Source: Cloeon dipterum
Lineage: Eukaryota > Arthropoda > Insecta > Ephemeroptera > Baetidae
Direction of reading: 5' to 3'
Assembly: GCF_949628265.1 (NCBI RefSeq)
Contig: NC_088789.1
Location: 26,715,883-26,779,882 of the forward strand
Length of the DNA: 64,000 bases
Shown: piece by piece, positions 22,776 to 32,282 of the stretch
Position numbering within the stretch: position 1 is the stretch's first letter
How the letters are laid out: every line of letters starts with the position of its first letter
Position numbers and translations under genes: made by a program
Notes under the pieces: generated by a model
Seen by the model: only the letters and a program-made list of their open reading frames with translations
Told to the model about the DNA's origin: nothing
Database searches by the model: none

Positions 22776-23102
22776 CAATTGACCAGTTACATAAACCCTT
22801 AGTGTTCGAAGCCGCCAACAGATTTCTTAAAAATTCAGTTTTAAGGCACTTCCGCAGCGATTTCAGACTCAATCTAGCTCTGTGCATTCCTATTCCTCAC
22901 TTAATTTTCTTCCTTTTGACGTGCCGAAAACAAAAATCGGTTCAGCCAATCGCCGTAGAAACATCAGAAAAGATTTTTTTATTCAAAAAATAGTTTTTCA
23001 GGTTTTTTCACAACTCTACGGCAATTGGCTAGACCGATTTTGGTTTTCAGCACGTCACAAGAAAGCATTAAGTAGTGAAGAATGCACAGTATAGATAGAT
23101 TG
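22776..23102. mobile_element. MITE-like inverted-repeat element, family A, copy 2 (right arm shortened)
   Basis: Begins ACCAGTTACATAAACCC and TTAGTGTTCGAAGCCGCC, then TAAGGCACTTCCGC, GCGATTTCAGACTCAATC and GGTTCAGCCAATCGCCGTAG. The second half carries the reverse complement of the inner part (CTACGGCAATTGGCTAGACCGATTTTGG, split here as CTACGGCAATTGGC and ACCGATTTTGG). The same order is found at 27185-27580. The outermost part of the right arm is missing. No coding capacity. Confidence 0.7.
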
Positions 23103-23279
23103 TAAACATCAGTAAACATTTTTTTTAATTGTTTTGTTAAGTGTCTTCTGCGTTTCAATATTTATTCACGTACAATTAAAAATTTTGGTCAATTTCGCGA
23201 TTTGAAAGCCTTTTTTGATAATTGTTAGAGTCACCTACATTTCAATACATATTAATATAAACGAACTAAATTGCAGTCG

Positions 23280-23603
23280 ATGGACTTATCTGATTGCAGT
23301 GCCGCAAGAGACGAACATCATGGCCATCAATATGCATTTCTTCAAAAGGTGCGAGGGAAGGTCGGTGCCATCGACTTCAAAAACCGTGCGCGCATCACCC
23401 TAAGGAGGCAGCTGCGAGGCGACGCGAGCCACCGGCACCAGCGTCTACAGCCGCCGCAAAAGCGCGCTGTGTTTTCGACCGGCGTGCATTTTCCTATAGA
23501 GTGGAACGACCTACCACCTGAGCTTAAGGACTGCACCGTTGCTGAATTTCCCTCCCTCTATAAGAAGCACCTCTGGCAAGTATGCAGTGAACGTGATCAG
23601 TGA
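23280..23603 (+). pseudogene. Possible 3' fragment of a non-LTR retrotransposon reverse transcriptase
   Basis: A 107-codon frame from the ATG, GC-richer than its surroundings. Its last part reads FPIEWNDLPPELKDCTVAEF followed by LYKKHLW. This resembles the C-terminal end seen in many LINE polymerases (W-N-x-L-P, a few residues, then a conserved F and a basic stretch). No reverse transcriptase core motif is present upstream. An AT-rich tail with AATAAA (23777-23782) follows. Similarity is by eye only; it could also be an unrelated chance frame. Confidence 0.35.
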
Positions 23604-24685
23604 TATACAAAGTATTTTGCGACTCAGTGCGGCGTGATATCCCCAGTGAGATGGATCGTTTAAGCAATTTTTCGCTAACACTGTTTGCCCTTCCTTGCTA
23701 TGTTTGACCTGATAATTTATTGTATCTTATTATATTTTATTGTACTCAAACTTTATGTTAATAATATGACCCACATAAATAAACGCAAACGAAACCTTTG
23801 TGCTCAATGGCACATACTATATTAACCATTATCCACGCAGGGAGAGGGATTACGGGATTCCCGTCCCGTCCCTGAGGGACAGGACGATTTTTGTAATTCG
23901 GGACAGGGACAATATGCAGCTGGAAAACACTAGTTTTGGATTTATCCGCATTTTTCCGAATTTAACCCCAAAAAAGTTGTATATTTGGTGCCAAAATAAA
24001 ATTATGTTTTGGAAAATTACGATGAGAGTAGTTAAGGTTTTCTACTCTCTCTTGGTGAAACCAGTGCAGCGTTTGCATAGATCCGCATTTTTTCGGAAAA
24101 CTTACTGCATTGAAAAACAATTTTTTAGGGGTTTTCTGCAATTATGCGCATTTTTTAGAAAAACGTGAAATTTTATTGATAATAAAAAATTCACATTATG
24201 AATGAAAAAATAATGGGATTTTTAAAAATAAGTAAAAATTATTATAATCGGTATAATTGAGGCAAATATGATCTACGTATAACCGGTGTAATGTTTCAAC
24301 ATTTTCTTCACTTTCATATATAGGAATAATATTTGAGGTTAGTTACAGAGGAATGGTTGCGAATTTCCCCGCAAACATTTAACACACATACAGATTAAGT
24401 AATAAGGATCATGTTGTACAGTTAAAAAAATACATAAGCAGCTTCATCAGACTAATATTTGTATACTTAATTAATGTGCAAAAGCACGGTTAACAGTGAA
24501 ACGAAATGAACATGGACGCTGAACTCTGGCATCTGACTCTCAATGTAGTAAACATCGCATACTTAAAAATCGACATAGTAAAAGGATTAAAAACTGTATG
24601 TGTACAAAATTCTGGCGCTTGTAGATCTGTTCGTTAGTCAACACGTAATCAGTAAATTTAAATGACAATCTTTCTCAGAGTAGCA
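23604..24685. other. Intergenic stretch left of cyclin B
   Basis: No gene recognised. 23830-23915 is a G/C-rich patch built of GGGAC and GTCCC words. The open frame at 23800-24168 has no motif. The part nearest 24685 should be cyclin B 3' UTR; a minus-strand AATAAA lies at 24172-24177. Confidence 0.4.
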
Positions 24686-27600
24686 TCATTCCCTGATAGA
24701 TTCAATTCTGTCCAGACGTCCTTCAATAAAGTTGATTGTCTCACACAGGTTCTTGGAAGAGTACTTCTTACGCAGGTACTGAAATAAAAGATTTTAAATA
24801 AGAGATGACAAAATAATTTCTAAGACTCTTTTGGTCTCGGCCACTGACTTGCCCTCGGTCGCTGGACAAAGAGAGCGGCAATTTTGCGACCGAAAGAAAT
24901 CAAGACGAACCTGCAAATTGGACGAGTGTCCCTTGAGGACGACGCGCGCGAGTTGCTTGACGGCCTCCTCAACCACGGCAAAGGAATAAGCTGAGAAGTA
25001 GTGCAGCGTGGGGCTCCAGAGGCGCTTGAGGATGTCGCTGGAGCTTTGGTCAGCCTGCTTGTGCTCGTCGTACACATCTTGGTCCAAGTTGACGAACAAC
25101 GATAGGCACATGGCAGCGGCGGCCTGCAGCGAGGGTCGCACGTGGCACATCTCATGGCGCACCAGCTGCAGTTCCATGAAGTAATTGGCCGTGCAGTGGG
25201 TCTCGAACGTGGCGTCGGCCACCGTGCTGAAGCACCGAAGGAACTGCAGCGGCAGCGGGCGCCCGATGTTAAAAGATAAGCGGGCCAAAATTTTGGCCTC
25301 CATCTCCACGACCTGCTCCGTAGTGTAAGTGTAGTCGGTGATGTAGATGCAGTCGCCAACAGTGGTCGGACACATGATCTCCTTGAATTTGGACGCGATC
25401 AGCAGGCTCGTTACACCAACCAGTTGCAGATGCGCCTTGGGAGTTGCCAGGGCGGTCTGCAAATTTATTGAACGGTTTAAAAAATAAATTTCTTCCGAAG
25501 CACTAAATAATTTATTTAAGGTTTTTTTTAAAATAAAAAATGATCTGAATCATTTTTTAGAATTTTGCCAGAGTATTTTCTATAATCCTTTACAAAAATT
25601 TTTAAAATTAATGCATAACTTTTTTAAAATCATTCTGAAAGAGCCATTATATAGGAATTATCTATCAATTATTAAAACCAATATTAAATAAAAATCACTT
25701 GGTGCATGACATCATCAACCAAATGACTCATTTTACACAAAAAAGTAAATAAGTAGCTCCTCACCGCCATGTATTTGTCAAAGATGTAAACTGCAAGGTA
25801 CAAGGTCTCGGACAGCAGCATGAACTCGCGGTGGACACCGACAAGCCAGTCAACAACGGTCGAACGCATTTCATTCGTCATGATTTTGCATCGCTTGACG
25901 TATGCTTCTGGGATGCCGTATACAACTTGGAAACAAGATAAGTTCTGAAAAAAAAAACAATCGTCAATATTAATGGCCTGGCACTAACAACAGTTTTTTG
26001 ACCTTGTTGACGTAAAGGACAAAATTGTCAAAAATAATTTTGTGCAGATTTTCTACAATCAGTAACAATTTCCCTCATGACGTTAGGAGATTTTGCACTG
26101 TTGCTTATATCCAATCACGATAAACTTTATTATGCAGACACTCTCCTTGACGAAACTATTTTTAATTTGTGACAAAATCCGGAATTTTTACAAATTTTTC
26201 TACTTGAGATCCATTCTAGATTCCCTCCTATGTCCTCAAAAACTTACAATACAAAATTGGCGCCTAAAGTAGTGAAGTGACCCCCAAGGTGATAATATCT
26301 CCAAGTATATTACACGTAAAATCGGCCAACCATTATTATTTGTCTTGTCAATGAAAGCCGACTGAGCAAAATTGATTTCAAAAATTTTCCTTAAAAAAAT
26401 TGGTCCAGCCCCCAACTTAAAATCTGCTTGATTGACAATTTTGACCTTGATAAGCACCCAAAATTAACAAACCTCAATTTGACTCATGTACGAGTATATG
26501 GCCTTCATATAGCGGACCACATTTTTGGCGTCTTTGAGGTTAGTCTTGTCCGAAATCTCGAGATTGGCTATCCCCTCCTGCGAGAAGTTGGACAGGTCCG
26601 GCTTACTGGCCTGTGCCTCAACCTTGTCCAATTGCTCTTTGGGTTTGGCAGCAACGGGTGCAGGTGGTTTGGGTCTAACTACCCGTTTCACTGATACCTT
26701 GGGCTTTCCATGCTGAGCATTCGGGGCTGATACGATGTTGGCGATACGGCGAACAACACCGGGCTTTGTCATGCTGGCGATCGGCGAAACTTGCTTGTTC
26801 CGCACATTGGTCTTCTGCCTCGCTGGCTTGCCGGTCAGTCTGGTAGTTGGCACATTCAGCCTGTGCGAAATTTCAAATTACAAAAAATAAAAAGTGGTTA
26901 GTGAATTTCATACTTAGGCTTGGTCAAAACGTGCTTTTCTTTCCTGGCATTGTCCTGTTTGCCAACGGTGACCAATTGAGCGGTCTGTCTGTTGCCGATT
27001 ACGCCAAGGGTGCTTCTCACGCGACGAACTGGCGCCGCTTTTCGCTCCAACACATCCAGCACATTCTTGGGAAAAGCATTTTCTGCATTCTTCCTATTGA
27101 TGGCCTGAAATTGTAGATCCTTAATATATTTACAAGGGAACCCTGGATATGTTCCACCCAGCAAATCGGAATATTCGCCGCCAACCCTAAGTGCTCGATG
27201 CCGCCAACAGATGGCGCCACAGTAGACTTTCGATTTTAAGGCACTTCCGCTGCGATTTCAGACTCAATCCAGCTACTGTGCATTCTTCAATTAATTTGCT
27301 TTTTTTGACGTTCTGAAAACCACAATCGGTTCAGCCAATCGCCGTAGAATCATGAAAAGCTATTTTTTGAAATAAAAAAATATTTTCCAACGTTTCTACG
27401 GCGAATGGCTGAACCGATTTTGGTTTTCAGCACGTCAAAAAAAAAGCAAATTAATTGAAGAATGCAATATAGCTAGATTGATTCTGAAATCGCAGCGGAA
27501 GTGCCTTAACATCGAAAGTCTACGGTGGCGCCATCTGTTGGCGGCTTCAAGCACTTAGGGTTTATGCAACTGGTAAATTGTTAGTATTATAAGTTCAGTA

Positions 27601-28365
27601 AGAAACGAGCACCAATTAAAATTCTGCTATCTAGCATAGTTTACGAATAACAGAGCTGCAAAGATTTTCCAATTGTCCACGTGGAAAAACAAAATATTAG
27701 TAAAAGTGCCCGAAATTGGCAAAATGCACATTTTTGAAATCGGCATGAAGTGCAGATTCAAAAAATGTTTGGTTTTATAAAATCCGAGCATTTTTCTAAA
27801 AGTAACACCATTTTTAAATAGTATGTTTTTTTTTAAATTTTCAAACTACCATAACTTTTTGAAAAATGCTCGGATTTAAAAAAAAAATCAAACATTTTTG
27901 GAATCTGCACTTCATGCCGATTTCAAAAATGTGCATTTTGCCAATTTCGGGCACTTTTACTAATATTTTGTTTTTCCACGTGGACAATTGGAAAATCTTT
28001 GCAGCTCTGTTATTCGTAAACTATGCTAGATAGAAGAATTTTAATTGGTGCTCGTTTCTTACTGAACTTTATACTAAAATTTGGCGGCGAGTATTCCGAT
28101 TCATATCTAGGGTTCCCTTTTGTTAATTCCATCAGTAAACCGTGGAATTTTTAGAAGACATTCCTCCACCATTCGGGGGACGCGACCGTTAAAACCCTAA
28201 AACCTCGAGAATTTCGGGGATTGCGAGCCGTCTTATTTGAATTTTAATTTCAACTACGACAGCTCTTAAGATGTAACTTTTAATCATGATTTGTGAATTT
28301 TATGTTATACAGTACATTGACAGACATACCTGAGCAGTGCAACGAGTCGTTCGAACGCCTGCCAT
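24686..28365 (-). CDS. CycB: G2/mitotic-specific cyclin B (complete, 477 aa)
   Basis: B-type cyclins activate Cdk1 for mitotic entry and are destroyed by the APC/C. Exons: 28330-28365 (12 codons), 26914-27104, 26473-26860, 25765-25944, 24911-25456 and 24686-24778. They total 1434 nt in frame. The N-terminus has a canonical destruction box, RSTLGVIGN (residues 42-50), in a basic disordered region rich in K, R and P. The first cyclin fold has EMRSTVVDWLVGVHREF (230-246), SETLYLAVYIFDKYM, KAHLQLVGVTSLLIASKFKE and YITDYTYTTEQVVEMEAKIL, then FNIGRPLPLQFLRCFS, a B1/B2-type feature rather than B3. The second fold runs from YFMELQLVRHEM to KKYSSKNLCETINF. The MRAIL motif is changed to MRSTV. Intron 1 (27105-28329) is largely filled by foldback elements. 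Confidence 0.9.
27134..28122. mobile_element. Long foldback element in cyclin B intron 1, interrupted by a family A MITE
   Basis: The outer left segment (27134-27184, AAGGGAACCCTGGATATG then ATCGGAATATTCGCCGCC) is the reverse complement of 28081-28122. Inside, 27581-27800 is the near-perfect reverse complement of about 27865-28077 (TTCAGTAAGAAACGAGCACC against its complement, and so on). If the MITE at 27185-27580 is removed, the outer and inner arms join into one continuous arm of about 270 bases around a short AT-rich centre. I therefore read this as one foldback element with a later insertion in its left arm. Confidence 0.75.
27185..27580. mobile_element. MITE-like inverted-repeat element, family A, copy 1
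   Basis: Left arm CCCTAAGTGCTCGATGCCGC, CAACAGATGGCGCCAC, TAAGGCACTTCCGCTGCG; right arm its complement, GTGGCGCCATCTGTTGGCGG then AAGCACTTAGGG. The two arms of about 170 bases meet near 27365. The inner part includes GGTTCAGCCAATCGCCGTAG and its complement. A second copy lies at 22776-23102. No coding capacity. Confidence 0.75.
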
Positions 28366-28556
28366 TATCGAACCGGATTCTCAACTTCTTCTCACTAATA
28401 CGTTAGATAAAGGATGGTTTTAGCAAGTCTCAAACAGTCTGACACAACGAAACGGACAGGTTCCTGTGATTTATCAAATCGCTGCTCCGCTGCTGCTCTA
28501 GTTGATGTGTCTGCTGCTGCTGGCGGATGCCGGATGAGTAGTGATGGGAATTTTCC

Positions 28557-28602
28557 TATCGATAGTTTGAACTATCGATATTTTTCGGTGAAAATATCGA
28601 TA
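28557..28602. promoter_or_regulatory. Three perfect TATCGATA octamers upstream of cyclin B
   Basis: TATCGATA occurs at 28557-28564, 28573-28580 and 28595-28602, about 190-240 bp upstream of the cyclin B ATG. In Drosophila this palindrome is the DRE, bound by DREF, and drives proliferation genes. The stretch is also internally palindromic and borders repeats, so it may belong to a transposable element and not to the promoter. Confidence 0.35.
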
Positions 28603-28626
28603 TTTCGATAGGTATTTTTTCTCAAT

Positions 28627-28849
28627 GGGGCGGATCACGGCACCGTTTTTTAGCTCGACCTTGAAACGCTGTACAATGCTTACCTAATGCCCAGCGTTGC
28701 CATTTTTTCTCAAGGTTGCGTTGCCGTGATCCGCCCCCGGGGCGGATCACGGCACCGTTTTTTAGCTCGACCTTGAAACGCTGTGCAATGCAAGCCTTAT
28801 GCCCAGCGTTGCCATTTTTTCTCAAGGTTGCGTTGCCGTGATCCGCCCC
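28627..28849. repeat. Tandem dimer of a 112-bp palindrome-ended unit
   Basis: Unit 1 is 28627-28738 and unit 2 is 28739-28849. Each begins GGGGCGGATCACGGCA and ends TGCCGTGATCCGCCCC, so each unit has its own inverted ends. The two differ at only a few positions near the middle. The dimer is embedded in an AT-rich, TATCGAT-rich region. Confidence 0.85.
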
Positions 28850-28895
28850 AACATCTAGGACTATTTTTACCATCGATGTTTTTCAGACGATAAAA

Positions 28896-28899
<4 letters not shown>

Positions 28900-28927
<28 letters not shown>
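28900..28927. repeat. (TA)n microsatellite
   Basis: Uninterrupted alternating TA of about 28 bases. Confidence 0.9.
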
Positions 28928-31900
28928 CGTTCGTGCCGCGGAAAAAAAGTCCGATCTCCAACTTGCCACTTTGTAGCAAAAGTCCGACGGACTTTTTCGC
29001 CAACGGTAAAATTGTCCGATCAAAGGTATTCCAAATTTTACAAGAGGTAATAAAAACTTAATAGCCAAGTTACATTATGTTTATCCATGGTATTCCTTCA
29101 AGATTTTGTTATTTTAAACCTTCATTTTCATAATGTGACTGTCATTTATTACTAGAAAATCTTCCATTTACTAATAAATTAGAGGTTTTTGGGTCAAGTG
29201 TATACGCTATTACATTTAAATCACTTATTATGTTGGATTTTTCAGAGAAAATATGCTCCTCGTGCATTTTTATATTGATAATATCACTTATTGTTTATAG
29301 TTTAATGGAAAAAATATTACTGCGAAGGATTTTGATATATTCTATTTGAGCAAAAATCTCTGAAAGCAACACATTGTTGTCCAAGTCGATGGATTATGAC
29401 GAAAGTTTTTTGCCAAAACTTTGCCCTAATTGACCGACAAAACAGTAGAGAAAACTCCGACTTTCCAATTTTTGCGGGTTTTACGGGCGTTCAAAGGTCA
29501 AAATCTGGGAATTTTGAGTACTTCGTAACTTTGCTCAGGGTGGTACTAGAATAAAAATTTGAAAACTGGTTTACTCGTCTCAACAAGGCAAACAACTTTT
29601 ATGTTGACCTCAAAGTTGTAGGTCAAAGGTCAAGGTCATAAAAATTGATTTTTTTATTTTAAACTCAAATTAGAAAATGAAGATATTGAATTTTTTTTTA
29701 TTTTTTCATAGCCAAATTGTAGAGCATAAAAAATTAAGTTTAAAGCGTTAGAATTAGGAACGGTGTTATCAAAAATGTTTTAATAAAAAAATGAAAATTT
29801 CGAAAACACTAGTTTTTCGAGGTTGGTAAATAACGATGATCGACTAAATCTCGACTTCTAATCATCCGATTTTAAAAAAACCGCATAGCGTTAGACTCGT
29901 CTCGACGTCCCCAAGTGCACTAAATTGGTACAAAACCCACCAACCCCCAACCCCCTTTTAACCCCCTCAATAACGGTAAATTAAGCATTTTTTCGTCCGT
30001 TTGAACACCTTAGCACGACGTTGACGAGAAATTGTCTTCTTCAAACCAATTCATTTACTTAGTTCACTCAAAGACGAGTAAAACGGTGCTTATTTTTTGT
30101 AAGTGGGACCACTACAATCCGAGATTTGGGTGCACAAAGTTTTTTATCGAGACGCGATGCAATAAAAAACTTTGTGCACCTAAATCTCAGGGTAATTTAA
30201 TTAATAACAAGGAAATCAAAACCGAAGAGAAAACATCCTAAAACAGGCTTTCTTAAATTTTAAAAGATGGTCGATAATTTTCAGAATATGTGCTATTTGA
30301 CCCATAAGACGCTTTCAGGGTGCCCATAATCTCGTTCCTGATCTTGAACACTTGAAAGAATCTCGGGGGATGAATAAATTAAACATTTTTTTTAAAGCTC
30401 TTAACTTGACCGTACCAACAGTAGCAGTGTGCAGACCTTTTGCAGATTAAACCAATACAGAGCCCATGTCAGGCGTTTTTAAAGTGGCTATACAAATAGT
30501 AAATTTTATAATAGTGATCGCTTGAGGGCTTTGCCCTACGCCAGGGTATGATTTCTCACCTATTCTGATGGTCTTGTTTGTTCCCAATCAAATTGTTTTC
30601 TTGATCTAAAAAACACCCTTTCTCAACATTTGACGCTTTGTTTCTCGCAAACTATACAAGTTTCACCATTCTGAAAATTTTTTGACTATAGTCTGAAAAT
30701 AGTTTACACACACTTACAATTAGGCCAACATTTTTTAATCTAAAATATACTTAAGAAATGAAAAATACTTTTTTGGAGATGTCTTCAACTGAAATGTTGC
30801 AATTTAGTCAGCCGCGCATGCCGCCGCAGGCAAAATGTTCTCAATCAGCCGTCGCCTTAAATTACGCGGCGGAGATTTCTATAACTCGCCGTTATGTTCA
30901 TTTGATTTAAAGCTAAAATATGCAAATTGTTTCTTTCCATTTTTTATAGGTTATAATAAAAAACTTTCCTGCTTATTCTTTTGATTGGTTTTATTAGGGT
31001 ACTTTATTCGTTACAGGGTATTTTCAGTTATTTTCCATAGTATGTATTATCGTCACATGAATCGTTTAAATCTACAGTTAACTTCTTCAGCATAAATGAT
31101 ATTATCCTAATGCAATTTTGAGGACTTAAAATTAAACAAGATCCTGAATAACTCATCAAGAAAAATGTTAATGGACTTTGCTTCAAAAATTGTGACTGAT
31201 CGCGCACAATGTAAACCTTTGAAACACATTGATGTGCACACGACTTCATATTACGTTATGCTAAAGCAGTACAAAACTATTCAACTTACTATTACACCGG
31301 CTTAAAATATAATAACTACTATTCAAGCTTGCAATATACATCATCGTTATTTAATACAGGTTCAAATGTGTTGGAAATTCTGACTAGATAAAATCAACTT
31401 TTTATGCTTGGGCAGTTCAATGTGTATAAAAATATAAAAGGATTCAATGGATTCACTACGCATGATTTAATTTCACTCACATAGTTCATTTGAATACTGA
31501 AGTATCGGCTGCGGTTATCAAGAAATACTGCCACAAAAAAGTGATTCAAATTCGTTACAAAGAAACTGCGTGTCTGCATAAATGCAGATTTAAGATAATC
31601 AATCGATATTTACAGGGACAATGTTATCACAAACATTAAAACTGTTTTCAGCGCACATTTTTAACTAGAAAACTAATTCGGCATTCGTTCCAAAAATAAT
31701 AGTAGCACACAATTCAGTCATTTTTCGATAATTTTATAGAAAATGTAAATGCATGGTCCCAAGAAAACGAAAATCAAGATTGATGCAGTATGATGAAGTG
31801 AAATGCAAAGATAATTGACAATTTAAGTCATTGATCAAGGCGGGAATAAACTTTCCAAATGTTAATTTTTATATAACAGTTAAGTGCCTCAATTTGTAAG

Positions 31901-32282
31901 AGTTATGAAAATGGGATGGCATGCCCAGATAAGCACATTTATATATCTAGATTTTTCATCTCTATTTAAAGATTTTAATTTTGAAGACGAGTCTTAAACA
32001 GTATATTATTATAGCTGCACTTTAACGATTAGTAATATATAATATAATGGATGAGATCACAAAAGGCCAAAAGTCTGGGACATTTCCAATATGGAAGTCA
32101 CTTGAGACAGAGTGAATATAGTTAATACCAAAAGGGGGTAAATTTGCAATCACTCCCTTTTCTCTCTAGGTAAGAATGCAATATTCAGGAATACAACACA
32201 ATCAATCCGCCGGAGTCGCATGTGTGTTAACATTAATCAGCCTAACGTGTGCACAATTAAATTATACAAACACCGGAGAGAA
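28928..32282. other. Repeat-rich intergenic stretch between cyclin B and PTK7
   Basis: No protein gene seen in 3.3 kb. It holds a 27-bp-stem inverted repeat at 30121-30188 and a segment at 30213-30268 nearly identical to 17298-17352. Sequence around 29400-29960, with repeated AGGTCAAAGGTCAAGGTCA-type words and poly-C/poly-A tracts, looks like old transposon DNA but could not be classified. The right part, up to 32282, should include the PTK7 3' UTR. Confidence 0.4.
30121..30188. repeat. Near-perfect inverted repeat (27-bp stem)
   Basis: GAGATTTGGGTGCACAAAG with the following T-rich bases is mirrored by CTTTGTGCACCTAAATCTC, with one mismatch and a loop of about 13 bases. No flanking target duplication was evident. 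Confidence 0.8.

Noticed and set aside
23830-23915. GGGAC/GTCCC-rich patch considered as a hAT terminus (CAGGGA...)
   Set aside because: No matching opposite end or target duplication found nearby.
24820-25359. 179-codon minus-strand frame overlapping cyclin B
   Set aside because: Out-of-frame shadow of the GC-rich cyclin B exon 24911-25456. The composition (S, T, R, C) shows it is not real.
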